The position numbers were made by a program, and so were the translations under genes. Below are positions 43,861 through 55,901 of a stretch of 64,000 nt of DNA, one piece after another. The notes beneath the pieces were generated by a model. That model was not told the origin of the DNA. It ran no database searches and was given only the letters and a program-made list of their open reading frames with translations. The DNA comes from Usnea hakonensis (Eukaryota > Ascomycota > Lecanoromycetes > Lecanorales > Parmeliaceae). Where the stretch lies: assembly GCA_013423325.1 (NCBI GenBank), contig BLJB01000014.1, forward strand, positions 79,363 through 143,362. Direction: 5' to 3'. Within the stretch, counting starts at the first letter, position 1, and every line of letters starts with the position of its first letter.

Positions 43861-45116
43861 ATGAATTTTTCTTGCATTAAGGAATTCAAGTACGTATCAA
43901 AACATAAAGACCTTATGTTTAATTGGCTGACTACTAAGAATAGGAGACCATACTCTGTGCAGGCCACAGTTTCATGATCTAAATTATGGTTGCAATCGTA
44001 AGCTTTGTATTCATTCATGGACTTAGGATCTGCTTCATGACTTGCCTCGTGGAGCACAGTGATACATACACACGGGCCGGATTCTTTTGATCAAGATAAC
44101 ATCACCAAGATATTAAGAAAAAGGGACGACATTCCTAGGTCGACTTCATCGATAGCCCGATATGCCGCGTTGGGGGCGGAGATGCTAATCTTGTGTAAAA
44201 ATAGCTGTTGTGTTGGCTCTAATTTAGACGAGCTTCAAGTCGGATTTTCTAGATGTCGACTATCACCTTTCGCCATTTGATGTCTCTCTGGGCCTTTCGC
44301 CAGGCCAACTTCGTCGATCAAGATTCGATGATGCATCTACTGAACTTATAGATGCCGACTAAAGCAAGGTACTGGCAGTTGAGACGGGACCAGCGGCAAG
44401 AAGCCGCTCCTGCCGCTGAACCTCGCTCAACTCTGAAACGATTCCCTACCGACTACAACATACGGAGTATATTGACGGGAAAAAACGGGATGCGATCTAT
44501 TTGAGTAGGGTAGGGACTAGCACTGTGTTTACAGATGCGAGTTCTATGACTTCATCATCGCTGGAGACAGCGCTCGCCATTAAGCGGTACGTTCGGCTGA
44601 CCAAATATCTAAATACATACTCCGGTCGATCATCTCTATTCTTCCATCATTACAACCCTCACTTTCCCGCTCTTAAATTATCTTTGTTTGAATGTCCTCC
44701 CTTTCCGTTTGAACTGTTTGACCTTCGCTCTCGGGCAAAGAAGACGAGAGAGATCTAGCAAGATGCATGACGTAGAGCTTGTTCCTGATGAGATCCCGTT
44801 CTTCTGCCGATCATGATGGTACCAATAATACTATTTTTGTCATTGACGGTAGATCAGATAATTCCTACTGTAACGTCTAGCGGAATGGTCTCAGACATGA
44901 GAGGCAGCTGTGGTCAGCCAAGTGTGCCTATGACGATGCAAGTAGGGCCTTTCGTGACCCTCTATTGCTGGGTCAATTTACCGCACTCCATCATGGCCGG
45001 AGGTAGATACATAAATACCCTCGCTGTACCGAGTTCTTCAAGTACCATTTTGCTTTCTCTCAAGCAAGTATATACTTGGAAGAACTCTATTAAGATAAAC
45101 GAACAAACCAATCATC
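43861..45116. other. Intergenic
   Basis: No supported gene. The end holds the GH12 promoter, with a TATA-like GTATATAC at about 45068-45075 and an A-rich leader before the ATG. Confidence 0.45.
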
Positions 45117-45978
45117 ATGTATTCTCTCCCTTTTATCGCTTCATTCCTAGCTGTGGCTGGCCCATCTCTCGCTGCCCCAACGTACCCAATTCCGTCAAAC
45201 TCATCCACCTCTTCCAGTGCTTCGGGCGCTTCGAGTGCCTTAGACTGTAATCAGTACAGTCCAGTTACGTCGGGCGACTACGTCGTCAACCCTGACCAGT
45301 GGGGTCAGGTATCATCCGGGACATGTGTCCAGATCCATCCATCCAGCGACGGCGGGCTGTCGTGGAGCGCTCAATGGAGTTGGCCTAGTGGAGGAACTAA
45401 TGTCAAGAGTTACCCTAATGCCGAATTGAATAATTGGGAGTGCAAGCCTGTTAGCTCTTACCAAACTATTCAGTCTTCATGGAGCTGGGAGTAAGCAAGC
45501 CTTGCCAAGTCCTATGAATTCAATGACTTCTGTCCCACTGTTTCCAGAAAGACATCTGACATTCATCAACAGCTACAGTCCCGACCCCACCAGCGCCGAT
45601 GTCTCTTACGACGCCTTCGTCTCCGACGGCTCCTGCACCGCAGGCCACAAAGCCGAAGTCATGATCTGGCTCGCCGCCTATAATCTCAACCCGATCTCCA
45701 ATACCGGCGCCACCCCCTACAAGACAGGTGCAATTCCGGGCTGGAACCTATATGTTGGCACCAACTCCCAGACGGGTGTGCCGGCTTACAGTTTCGTGTC
45801 GCAAAACTCACCGATGAAGTCGTATAGTGGGAATTTGATGACTTTCTTTAGTTACTTGGAGACGGAGGGGTTGATTGATGGGTCGGAGTATTTGCAGGAG
45901 ATGCATGCGGGGACGGAGCCGGCGAGTGGGGATAGTGTGGTGTTTACTACGACGGGGTTTACGCTTTCGAGCGATTGA
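45117..45978 (+). CDS. GH12 endoglucanase/xyloglucanase, secreted
   Basis: Exons 45117-45490 and 45573-45978, intron 82 nt, 259 residues. Signal peptide MYSLPFIASFLAVAGPSLAA, then a short Ser-rich linker and one GH12 beta-jelly-roll domain: CNQYSPVTSGDYVVNPDQWG, WSAQWSWPSGGTNVKSYPNA, SADVSYDAFVSDG, the nucleophile Glu153 in AEVMIWLAAYNL and the acid/base Glu240 in AGTEPASGD. Both catalytic glutamates are present and the length is normal for the family. GH12 enzymes cleave beta-1,4-glucan or xyloglucan with retention of configuration, consistent with a plant-associated or saprotrophic habit. A neighbouring wall-degradation cluster is not seen. Confidence 0.92.
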
Positions 45979-46521
45979 AGGGGCTTGGCCAAGGTCTGGA
46001 AGCGGGTGCTGGTTACACGCCCAGGGATAAACGGAGCCATCTCTTGTGAGACTCGTGGTGCGTCTACTACTGTGGAGCTGGAATGTACTTGTACCTTTGA
46101 TAGAATGAAGAATGCTTCCCGGATTTCCTAACATCTTTGTTCAAAGCCCCGTCAAGTCGAAATAATATGTGTGTTTACCCATTCGAAGGCTGTAGTCGAT
46201 ATCGCTTACAATTGTATCAATTTGGCTAACGAAATTAATTGAAGTGACAAATTCTCTTCGGGCCCGGGCTCAGTGAAAGGATTCACAATCGCTATTGTCC
46301 TACGTGAGGAATGTGGTGCTGAACCTGAAAGAGATGGACGCAAAGAACAATGATCCCACACACAAAGTCCCCCGATGTCTTTTTCCTTTAAAACTCCAGT
46401 ATCTGCGCAGTCCTCGAGACAAATCTTTCTGTTCAATTTCTGACAAGTACAACCTAACCATCAAGCAAAAGACTTTCAAACACAGCACTCCAAACCACCT
46501 ACCATTTCAATAATATCAAAA
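45979..46521. other. Intergenic
   Basis: 3' flank of the GH12 gene and 5' flank of the small ORF at 46522; nothing recognised. Confidence 0.45.
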
Positions 46522-47019
46522 ATGTTCAAGAACATCATCCCAACCTCCATCCTCCCTTCAGCATCTCTCATCCGCCTACGCATCACCGCCATGGCTGACC
46601 TCGCACACTCATATCAGATCGAGCTGGTCTCTACTCTGGTCCTGTGCGCGCATCTGTGCGCTCTCGTTTTCTGGTGGAAACGCTCCCCGTCCACTTCCTC
46701 CTCCTCCTCCTCCTCCTCAGGTAAGCATTCCCAACCCCCCGATTGCGATCAAGTATGGTGTTTCGGAATCCAGGGGGTGAGGACGCGCGGTGCGGAGGAG
46801 TCAAAGATTCGAGTTGATGGGAATGATGATTGTTGTGGGAATGTTCGTTGTGATTGGGTTCCGGGGGAGACTGGTGATTGGGTTCCAGGAGGAAAGGTGC
46901 GGGAGGGGGAGTTGAGGCGCTCGGAGAGGGCGAGGAGCCCGACGAGAAGGTTTAGGGAGAGTTGGTATAGGGGGAAACTGTTGGCTTTGGGGGATGCGTT
47001 GAGTTGGGGTGAGGAGTAG
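46522..47019 (+). CDS. Small predicted membrane protein, unrecognised
   Basis: 165-codon ATG-initiated frame. One hydrophobic segment at about residues 36-50 (LVSTLVLCAHLCALVFWW), a run of Ser residues, then a charged C-terminal half with two CG-containing turns and SERARSPTRRFRESWYRGK. A CAG/GTAAGC donor and an AATCCAG acceptor lie within it (53-nt interval), but removal would bring an early stop, so the continuous frame is kept. No known family. Could be spurious. Confidence 0.42.
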   Translation: MFKNIIPTSILPSASLIRLRITAMADLAHSYQIELVSTLVLCAHLCALVFWWKRSPSTSSSSSSSSGKHSQPPDCDQVWCFGIQGVRTRGAEESKIRVDGNDDCCGNVRCDWVPGETGDWVPGGKVREGELRRSERARSPTRRFRESWYRGKLLALGDALSWGEE

Positions 47020-48189
47020 AGGGGGTTGTGGGGGATGGGGTGGTTTTGGAGTTATGGCTTTTTCATAAGTTAGAACGAATATTCTCTGTGAATAATATTT
47101 TGCCTGAATGGTGCATTGATGAAATCGCATACTGTGGAAGTCTAGACTCGGTTAAGAAAAACAATCGCGGGACTCCTTGTACATCTTCAACTCTTGTCAT
47201 TGTTGGGTCAAAACGAGAAATTTTAAATGTTTGATCAGATCCCTTGCGTTTAATCAACTCCTTATCGTTACCTATACATTACCGCGTGCGATGGTATCTC
47301 TTCGCAGTCTTTTCCTGACTTTTGTCTACCAGTGAATGTTGGGGGTGAAGTTTTGTAATACACTCTTCAGGGATGCCAGGTAGCTCTAAGCTTGAATCAC
47401 CCGGCAGCACTGCTTATGGTGTTTTGTGTCACGGTCATTAGAATAGCGACCGAAAAGAGGAGCTCATTCATCTTTTCCCTATCGTTATGTTGCCCCAGGA
47501 GCAAAGCAGAATGAGGAGTCCTTGGAACAGCTTCTTGAACCTGTGCAGCACGGAAATACACCAGCAGTCCAACTGAAACATATTATTGTTATTGCATTTC
47601 GATGGCAAGAAACGATTTGCCAAGGGTACGATTCTACCAAAGAGAAGCCATATTTTGCGCAAAGGCTTGAAGCAGGTAAGATGATCTAAGAGGACATCAA
47701 TAGGGGCGGCTACTGATTTTGCTCTGAGTCAGAAGCTAGGAAACGGTAGTCTCTACATGGTGGGCGGATACAAGTCAAAAATAAATAGGCTTTATTATGA
47801 CAGGGACTGCGCCAATGTGGCTTGAGGCAACTAAAAAGGGGCTACAGTAGTGGCCGTTAGCGCTGATAGGTACCCCTAGTAAGGCGCGGTACTCGATGTT
47901 GCTCACGCTGGCCATCTCCCTTGACAACAAACAAAAAAAGGAGAAAAAAGGAGCCCGGAGAAGGAAAGAGTAGGAGAACAAGTGGGTAAATACTCGAGCG
48001 CTCGATTACTCAGTTTTCTTGGCAATCCGGTGCGGAAGTAACCACCAATCAAAATTTCTTCTCTGCCCGCACGCTGAATTTCATCCACTTCATACTTACC
48101 TTCGTCTGCTCTAGGGTTCAAACTTTTGAAGATATCCATCAGCTCTCCACACTAACGTGAGCGTGAGCGTCCACTTCGCCGCTCTAGCA
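47020..48189. other. Intergenic, one doubtful minus-strand ORF
   Basis: A minus-strand frame at 48139-47903 starts MDIFKSLNPRADEGKYEVDE and looks weakly protein-like; it would be divergent from the kinase-like gene. It has no recognisable domain and its 3' end is unclear. Nothing else noted. Confidence 0.35.
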
Positions 48190-49506
48190 ATGTCGATCAT
48201 GCCTGTAGAACTGATGACGCATGATGACGCTGTTGTTGCCCTTCTAGCCTACGCATTTTCAGGAGCAATCGGTTCGGCTGAAGGAAAAGGGGTAACGTAT
48301 GCGCTCATAAGGAACACGTCTGCAACTTTCGCTTGGTCGGTCGGGTTAGAGGATATCGAGGCCGACCCTGCACCCATTGACAGATACATGATCCAAATTG
48401 ACAGGCAGTCGAAAAAGATTTTGCCTCCTGAGCCTATCATGCTCTCGAAAACCGAACTTACGGAGGCAATATTTGCGGCGACAGGTCAACATTTGGCCTC
48501 TTCATCAAGATTCACTGATGGTTTGCTCAGTATCTCATATAAGGTCACCGTTCAACATTCTACAGACATCGCGTATGTGGTTCAGTTGCGCCACCATGGA
48601 CGTGTAGCTTCCATGGACTTTCTCATGAGCTTGATCTCAAGAAACATCGACCCTCGCATCTTACCTGTTCCTTCTGTGTGTCCAATACCGGGAGAGATGC
48701 AACGGCAAGAGGCCACAGGTATGGGTAGACAAATAACTCGATTCATACCGGGCGATATAGCATTTGCAGTCTACCCTCGACTGCCACACGAGGAGAAACG
48801 CGTCCTCGTGCAAAAATTAGCTCTTGCATTTCAAGCTTGCTGGGACATCCAGCTGCCACATCCTCATCTGATTGGTGAACTTCTTGGAGACGAAACAAAT
48901 GGTCTTACGATTGGAGCTGATAGGCACTTCAATCTTGGTGGTCCATTCAGCAGTGTCCGTGAATACCTTCGAGCCTACATCAGATCTTCCTTCTCCGCCC
49001 TCGAAAAACAACAAGGTATTGACGAATACAAAGAAAAATATCTGGACCGTATCCGAGAATTCCTTGACCGCCACGAACATGATATCCCAGCTGTCGTCGA
49101 GGACATTCCCATCGTGGCTATGCATTCCGACATGGGTCTCCATAATATCATACTTTCCAGCCAGACACCAACCGATATACAAGCATTCATCGACTGGGAA
49201 TTTGTAGCTAGTGCACCATACGCCTCCCTCTACCGAATCATCGAGATGCTGTTTCGCAAATCTGCTCCTAATCATTTTGGTCCGCAATTCGATCGCGCAC
49301 CTGAACTTCGGGAGGCCTTCTGGAACACCATCCCTTATTGGAAGCGTTGGAATGACAGCGAGGCGACGAAGGCGTTTTTGGAGTGGTTTAGGTTTGGTCT
49401 GTTTTTGCATCCGGAAGCACGACCAGATGACTTAACGGAAGAGGAGAAGGACAATTTCTGGCAAGAAAATATTCGGGTTGTGGAAGGAATGTTAGGCCGC
49501 TATTGA
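48190..49506 (+). CDS. APH-fold phosphotransferase-like protein
   Basis: Single exon, 438 residues from the ATG at 48190. The C-terminal half has the aminoglycoside phosphotransferase/choline-kinase fold: the catalytic loop VAMHSDMGLHNIIL, corresponding to H-G-D-x-x-x-x-N, and the metal-binding AFIDWEFVASAPY. The N-terminal lobe contains SRFTDGLLSISYKVTV and ITRFIPGDIAFAVY. Such proteins are common in filamentous fungi, often expanded, with unknown small-molecule or protein substrates; antibiotic resistance should not be assumed. The Gly usual before the catalytic Asp is Ser here (H-S-D), a frequent variant. Confidence 0.85.
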   Translation: MSIMPVELMTHDDAVVALLAYAFSGAIGSAEGKGVTYALIRNTSATFAWSVGLEDIEADPAPIDRYMIQIDRQSKKILPPEPIMLSKTELTEAIFAATGQHLASSSRFTDGLLSISYKVTVQHSTDIAYVVQLRHHGRVASMDFLMSLISRNIDPRILPVPSVCPIPGEMQRQEATGMGRQITRFIPGDIAFAVYPRLPHEEKRVLVQKLALAFQACWDIQLPHPHLIGELLGDETNGLTIGADRHFNLGGPFSSVREYLRAYIRSSFSALEKQQGIDEYKEKYLDRIREFLDRHEHDIPAVVEDIPIVAMHSDMGLHNIILSSQTPTDIQAFIDWEFVASAPYASLYRIIEMLFRKSAPNHFGPQFDRAPELREAFWNTIPYWKRWNDSEATKAFLEWFRFGLFLHPEARPDDLTEEEKDNFWQENIRVVEGMLGRY

Positions 49507-49930
49507 CCAATAGTAGCGCTATCACACAAGTACCACACCCACGAGGCAAATCGCTTTTTTCAAGCATCCCATTACTCTGTCACCGCCTGGTGTTTTCAAT
49601 GTGCCTACTATGGCTACGGAAAAGATTTGCATCTGACTTTTCAGTACACCAACGTGAAATGCTTGCCCTGACCTGCTATCCTAACCATTCTGGTGCCGGC
49701 TACATGTAAATTCGGAACCTCCGCCGTCTCGATCCGATAGCTTTGTTTGGCAGACTACGGTGACAAACAAACTTTACCTTCCGAAACCTGCTGTTTGCCT
49801 CTATCCCCACTCCGAGCCTACATCAATTTATGAATACGACTGCTGGCTGTCGTACTCTCATAGTTCTCGATGAGACTGACTGCATGAGCTCGTCTTTTGC
49901 TGCCATCAGCCATGGAGCTTAAAACCAGAC
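49507..49930. other. Intergenic
   Basis: Between two plus-strand genes; nothing recognised. Confidence 0.45.
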
Positions 49931-51058
49931 ATGCAACATCCACGCAAAATGAGCACGCTTCGATCTCGAGGAGTACAGTACGCATGGTTAAAGACACAGG
50001 CACATGAGAGAAAAGCTGACAAAAAGCTAGGGATCATCAGTCGTCAAAGTATCCCCCAAGACCAAGATGGAAGCACCTGTGATGGAGGACAGTCTCCCAA
50101 TGAGCAAGGATCGAAGAGCTCAGACAAGCCTCACCAAGACTATATGAGCGAGGATGAAGATGGACCACGGGATACTGCTTGGTATAGATCGGCCCATAAG
50201 ATTAGGAAAAAGAAGGATTTGGCATCCCAAATTCTCCGTACCGATCCAGGAGGACCTTCGGCACTCCCAATACATGAAGATATCGGCGTGTTTCCCTTTC
50301 TTACACTGCCAAGAGAGTTGCGCGATCTGATCTACGAAGACCTCCTGACCCTCCGAAGACCTAGCCACACTTCTCGCAACAAGTGGTATCATGGCACCGC
50401 GCACACCTCAATTCTCTGTACATGCAGCAAAATCCGGGACGAAGCCTCAAGGGTTCTCTACTCAAATCAGTTGCTTCTATCATTCACTAGAGAAACTTTA
50501 GGTTGTGCTATTGAGTGGGTCAAAGTTGGAGAATACACGGCGACTGAGGCATTGGGCGAACTGCCGCAGAATGAGTCATGGCGCGCATGGGCTCGAGTCC
50601 CAGACTACTATTATAAATGCGACTCTTTCAGGATACATCTAGGGATCGATTGCTGGTACATGACGGAATACGACCAAGACATCATCGAGGAGGCAGCCTT
50701 GAGACAAATCATGAATTTTAACTCGGTCGTGTTCTCGGTTTTTCTCAAACATCCGTGCTTGCGAATAGTGCACTTCAAGCTGAACACTGTGCCCGCCGAG
50801 TTGGATGAACGTGTCTCATTCTCTGATCAATTCTTACAAAACTACGAGCTGAGCTGTCTGGACACGCTGGCGCGGTTACAGGGCTTGGAAAAAGTGTCAC
50901 TCGAAGGCTTCCGCTTTCAAGACCCTGCCTACATAGCTAGCATTAAGAGAATTATGCTTGAGCCTCGTTCTCAGTCTTGGAATGCACTCAGTCAGTATCG
51001 TCCTAGGGAGATTCAACCATCCTTGCTGACAAGTGGTGCAGGTAACGACTACCACTAA
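49931..51058 (+). CDS. 2EXR/F-box-like fungal protein
   Basis: Single exon, 375 residues. An N-terminal basic, disordered region with an acidic YMSEDEDG stretch is followed by the F-box-like motif FPFLTLPRELRDLIYEDLLT at about residues 120-140, then ILCTCSKIRDEASRVLYSNQ, the usual second element of fungal 2EXR/F-box-like proteins, and a C-terminal region with LRIVHFKL-type beta strands. Proteins of this group are abundant in Pezizomycotina; some may act in ubiquitin ligase complexes but most are uncharacterised. No further motif identifies a substrate. Confidence 0.8.
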   Translation: MQHPRKMSTLRSRGVQYAWLKTQAHERKADKKLGIISRQSIPQDQDGSTCDGGQSPNEQGSKSSDKPHQDYMSEDEDGPRDTAWYRSAHKIRKKKDLASQILRTDPGGPSALPIHEDIGVFPFLTLPRELRDLIYEDLLTLRRPSHTSRNKWYHGTAHTSILCTCSKIRDEASRVLYSNQLLLSFTRETLGCAIEWVKVGEYTATEALGELPQNESWRAWARVPDYYYKCDSFRIHLGIDCWYMTEYDQDIIEEAALRQIMNFNSVVFSVFLKHPCLRIVHFKLNTVPAELDERVSFSDQFLQNYELSCLDTLARLQGLEKVSLEGFRFQDPAYIASIKRIMLEPRSQSWNALSQYRPREIQPSLLTSGAGNDYH

Positions 51059-51618
51059 GCGTTGCTACCTCTGCCTCCTCTGCAGGCACAGCGGCCTGTA
51101 TGACCTACCACAGCTGTTGGTCTTCGCTTTCTCATTATGATGACTGAACGGCCGTGATTTCTTACGCCTTCGCCGTACCTTTCAAAGGTCGGACCATACC
51201 AACAACTTATCCTCAGCCGTCGAGTCAAAGGCCATAGTTTATGTTAGTATAGGGGTCACTAGCGCTCACGATCTTAGAGCTTATATGAAGGGGGATCCAC
51301 GGGGTCAATCAATTTTCACAAGCTGGAGTCAATGTTGATGGGGGAGTATGGTTTGGTCGTTGTAATGATGGCGTGATGGGTGGGGAAAGCGAAGTAGTCT
51401 GGCGTTCTACGCTTATGAATAGTCATATTCTGGTATCTGTAATGGGAAGAATGTTGTCGGACGCTGATGTCCAATCAACAACTACTAACCCAATTGTCTT
51501 GCTTGACATCATGTCACCGATCATCAAATTTTCATTGACAGGCATTTGAAACGAATCTTGATATTAGGTTTATTTATTTAGTATCGATTCGTCTAGCAAA
51601 CCTTCCCTGAATCCCCCC
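51059..51618. other. Intergenic between convergent genes
   Basis: 3' flanks of two genes; no feature seen. Confidence 0.5.
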
Positions 51619-53860
51619 CTAGAGTAAGTACAAAGCCGCTCCTACAACAACCATTACCCCAATCGCCCTCGGAACCGTCTTCCCACCCGACGCAGCACTC
51701 GTCCCGATCCCACCCGTCGCACTCGGAAACGTCGTCGCCAGACCACTAGGTATCGTACCCGTACTCAGACTGCCACCCGCGCCTGTCACGGTAGCCGTGT
51801 TCGCAGCGGGAGTTGCATAAGCGAACGTCGATGATCCAACCAGCAACCCGCCCGACGCGAGCGAGACCCTGGTGCCGTTCTCAGTGATTGCAGGACCGCC
51901 GATGGATAAAGTGGTGCCGTCGACGACGGCGGCTGTACTGCCGATCGGAGTGAAGGTTTCGCCGTTCGCGGTGAGAGCGCTGTTGTTGGAAGCGGAGGTT
52001 GCGAGGGCGATGGTTGATGTGCCGATTATGAGGGAGTTGGCGGCGTTGAGGGAGTAGGTTGTCCCGCTTACGACGATGGCGGAGGAGCCGGGGAGGAGGG
52101 TGGTGTGGTTGATCTCGAAGCCTTGGGCGCCGCTGGGGAGGGCGGTTAGGGTTTGCGAGTTTATGGTTAGGAGGGATTGGGTGGGGCTTGGGGTTGCGGG
52201 TGGTGAGGGGGTGGTTCCTGCGACGGCGCCAGGTGTCGCGCTAAATTGTGCGAGTGTTGTTTCTTTGGAGGAGTCGGCTCCTGCGTTTTGGGGGGTAGAT
52301 GTAGGGTTTGATGGGACTGGCGTGTATGTGATGCCTCCTATCTCGATGGGCTTGGAATCTGCGGCTGTTGATTCAGGGTTCGCTTGAGCCTGCCCGTTGT
52401 CAATAGTGTCACTGGATTGCTCCTGAGAATTTGAAACATTCGAGTCTCCTTGCTCCGCCGTCTTTTCTACAGGCGCATACATCTTTCCGCCTATGATTAC
52501 TGGTTGAGCTTGGGATTCATTAGGAGTGGTTTTTGATTCATTGGTTGGTTCTGATGGCGCTACCGAGAAGGTGAAACCACCAACGACGACGGGAGAAGGC
52601 GCCGCTTGTGCGACCGGAGTTGGCGACGCCGCGTGGAAATTCATGATTCCTGCAAGGATTGGTTCGGCGGCGTCCGATTGTATGGCTTGTGCTTGCGGAA
52701 TTGGTGCTGCTGAGCTACCGACGTAGATGGACCCGGATGAAATTTTGACAAGCTGGTTGTTTATGGTGATGGGGTTCCCGTTGGCCGGTACTGTTTGGCC
52801 TTGCACGATGATTGGAGCATCTGTGGGTGCAGGAGCTGCAGCCGCTTTTGCAGCTGGGGAGTCTGCTTCTGGAGTATCCTTTGGTGATTGTGATGCTTTT
52901 TGCTGGGTGTTTTGTGCTGCCTGGGAGTCTGCTCCTGGAGTATCATTTGCTGATTGAGATGCCGTTTGCTGAGTATCTTTTGCTGCCTGAGGCTCTGCTT
53001 CTGGGGTGTCCTTTGCTGGTTGGGATCCCGTTTGCTGAGTGCCTGGAGCTGCCTGAGACTTTGCCACCTGAGTGTCTGCTTGTGAAGAGTCTGTCTGTGG
53101 CGAGGCTACCGGCTGAGAAGCTTTCTCAGCCTGAGCCTCTGGCGATGACGATGCCGTTGCCTCGTTTCCTGATGTCGATGACACATCGGAGGTTGGGACC
53201 AGCGCTGTGACGGGTTCCACGTAGCCCGGCGCGTTACATCCTCGTCTTTGTAGATAACGGCCAACCCATCCCCTAAAGATCCATGCTCTTTTCGTGTTCG
53301 TGGGACACGCGGATTGCGTAGTCGAGCCGGGTTGCGAGGTATCTCCTGCCGGCTGAGAGGTTTGCGCAGGTTGAGGCGTTGACGAAGATACGGACGTCGA
53401 CTCGCTTGGGTTGGGGAGTAGCCCGCCCTTGGCAGGGAGTTGGTAAAATGGCGTGTCTGAGCCGAAGCCGCCTAAGCCACATTGTCGTACCTGTAGGTGA
53501 CGGGCAATCCGTCCCCTGAAGATCCATGATCTCTTCGTAGGACACTCGGATTGCCCGGCTGAGCTGGATTGGGAGGTAGCTTCTGCGGCAGTGGTACTTG
53601 AGGCCAAGCCTGATACGCTAGTCCGTGTCGCTGAACTTCCCCCGTTAATGGCAGAAGATATCGGCGTTGTGTTGTTCACAGCACGAGGCATGAAATGCAA
53701 TGGCGAAGGAGCAATTCCATTTCTGGCTTGGACTTCGTTTACGGAATGTCAGCAACAGGTCTTGAAGAGCCAAATCATCAGCCTTACCTTGGCTAAATGA
53801 GAGTACTAGAGGGAAAACATGAAAAAGCACAAATTGAATGAGCCATGATCGTATCATCAT
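51619..53860 (-). CDS. Secreted GPI-type repeat protein with two Kex2-flanked peptides
   Basis: Exons 53860-53788 and 53726-51619, intron 61 nt, 726 residues. The signal peptide is MMIRSWLIQFVLFHVFPLVLS. Near the N-terminus two related cysteine-bounded segments occur: C86 to C107 with KRSWIFRGRIARHLQ and C165 to C188 with KRAWIFRGWVGRYLQ. In both, a dibasic KR precedes WIFRG. The middle has Gln/Ala/Thr/Pro-rich repeats (AKDTQQTASQSANDTP-like units) and short I-x-G-x-x-Y/F strands. The C-terminal third is a set of beta-strand repeats (SSAIVVSGTTYSLN, AAVVDGTTLSIGG) seen in fungal surface proteins, ending in a hydrophobic GPI-like signal (GVMVVVGAALYLL). Likely wall-attached; function unknown. 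Confidence 0.8.
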
Positions 53861-55901
53861 TGTAGTTGTCGATAAGGACTGTCGAGAAAAGAATAATATA
53901 TAACACGAAAAGAATAATCTGAAATCAATGAGAATAACCGGCCTTCATCACAGCGAAAACACACGAGACGCTGAAAGGAATGGCAGCACCATCATCGTGT
54001 AGTCGACAGATATGGAAGAAACTTTGATAGATCATGGGAAAGCCGATGGATATACTCGTATCCAATTTCGCGGAATTTGCCCATATTGAACAATTCATTA
54101 GAGGCCGTTGTCGTGACGCTAAATCTAGAAGGTTGAAAGTAGGTTCAGCTGGTCAGAGCTGGCCAGGTGGCCCATGCCATCGCCATCAGCTGTTCCCTCC
54201 AATATCGTATGAGATAGATTAAAATCTTGATTGAGTTGTTCCCTTGAATGAGAGTCTGGGGGCCGAAAACCCCCATCGAGCCTTTTTAGGCCTGGAGAAA
54301 TTGCGATGTCGTGCCGTTGCGGCGTAGCAGAGCCAATCATATTTTATTTTTGAACATAAGCCTCGCACTTCGTGTTGTAGATCACAATTATGTAATGTCA
54401 AAAATGCTTCTGCTCTCCTTGAGTCCTTAAACTTCATGAAGGATGTCAGAGTCCGCGAATTCAAGTCATCAGGTAGTCATGAAGTCTATCGCGGGTATGA
54501 AAACTTTCGTCAATTAGGGACGTAGACTTGGGGACCCTGACAGACGATGTATTACAAGTATTGCCGAAGGAAAGTACGTACACATATTCCAAGTCAAGGA
54601 CAAATTGCTTTCAGGTAGCCCTGGTGAAATGAAAGTCAGGAAGTCAAGTAGCATCGGCAACGGCCCTATATACCCTACTGGCTTTGGGTAGATGAGATGA
54701 GGTGCGCCACAGCCCACCACGTGGTTCGCAAAATGCTAACTGTTTAGCTCCGGGAGCCTTTTTTTCAAAACTCAGTGCTGATGTAATTCATCTTGAGTCT
54801 CCACTCGACCCAAACGTTGTGCCGTCTAGTTGAGATCAAACCTGGCTATTAATAGAGAAAATTCCTAATACTCATAATACTTGTGTACACAATCAGTCCA
54901 CAAGTCTCAAAGTGGCAGCAATCGGATTCCACTCACATCTGAGAAAGCGAGACTTGAAAAGATGGACGTAGCCGGGATTGTGGGACCGCCAGCCGTCCTG
55001 AGAACCTGGGCCTACATCAAACTCAGACGGCTACTGTGCCTCGAAGCCCACACTGTAATAATAGGCTCGGGAAGTAATTGAATAGTCACTGGCCTGAGGC
55101 ATTAACAGCCCTATGGTAAACGAGATTGGCTCCTTATTGTGCGTATGACACCAATGGATGACAGTAGAATCACCACGAACATTGCAACCTTCGCATTTCT
55201 CATTGTCGAGCACTGCAGTATCGAGCACTGCAGCTTTGCCATGTGCTTTTTTTACCAGTCTCTAATCATCAGAGGAATTTTGAGGCTGTTACATGACTGT
55301 CGAATTACTTCATAAGTTACCAAAATATTCAATGAGTCTGTTCTGTAAGAGATGTCGACAGCTGCGATGGTCAAAGCGAGACTCAAATTTCAAAAGCTGT
55401 GAGCAAGCTGCTTTTGTGAGCTAAAGACTCTGGAGGGCACCGTAGGTTCGAAAGATCTTCCCATGTCAAACAAGCGGACCAATTGAAGCGCAGGAAGTGG
55501 ATTTTGAGGCGCGTCAATTGTTCACGTTAAAACACGCGCTGCGTGGCGACCACCTAACAAGTTTAGACTCGTCTGCACACAGCAAAGGCCAGAAAGTTGG
55601 GGACACTTCGCTGCGAAAGTACATCGAAGGCTGCATACATACCACATTAAATAACACTATGAAGTAGAGAGGGTATATTGTCTGTTTCGTGAAAGGACAG
55701 TTGCAAAATTCATGTTTTCGGGAAAAATGTTCTTGATTTCAGGGAGCCCAAAGAGAAAATACCGACACCAAGATATCTTCTAAAGAGCATGCGCTAAGGC
55801 TCCGAAACTGAAAGAACACGCGCGATAACGCTTCGCTTTGGTTGGACTAAAACAAGTAAATCTTTCTGTACTTGACGCAAACAGTACTCACTCAATTAAT
55901 G
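53861..55901. other. Intergenic, no supported gene
   Basis: About 2 kb with only short chance frames. 5' flank of the repeat-protein gene on the left and 3' flank of the ankyrin gene on the right. No RNA gene or repeat seen. Confidence 0.5.

Noticed and set aside
48190..49506. Antibiotic-resistance reading of the APH-fold gene
   Set aside because: APH-fold proteins are large, mostly uncharacterised families in fungi; nothing here points to an aminoglycoside substrate.
52076..53210. Several plus-strand ORFs over 100 codons opposite the repeat-protein gene
   Set aside because: They are antisense shadows of a long GC-biased coding exon.
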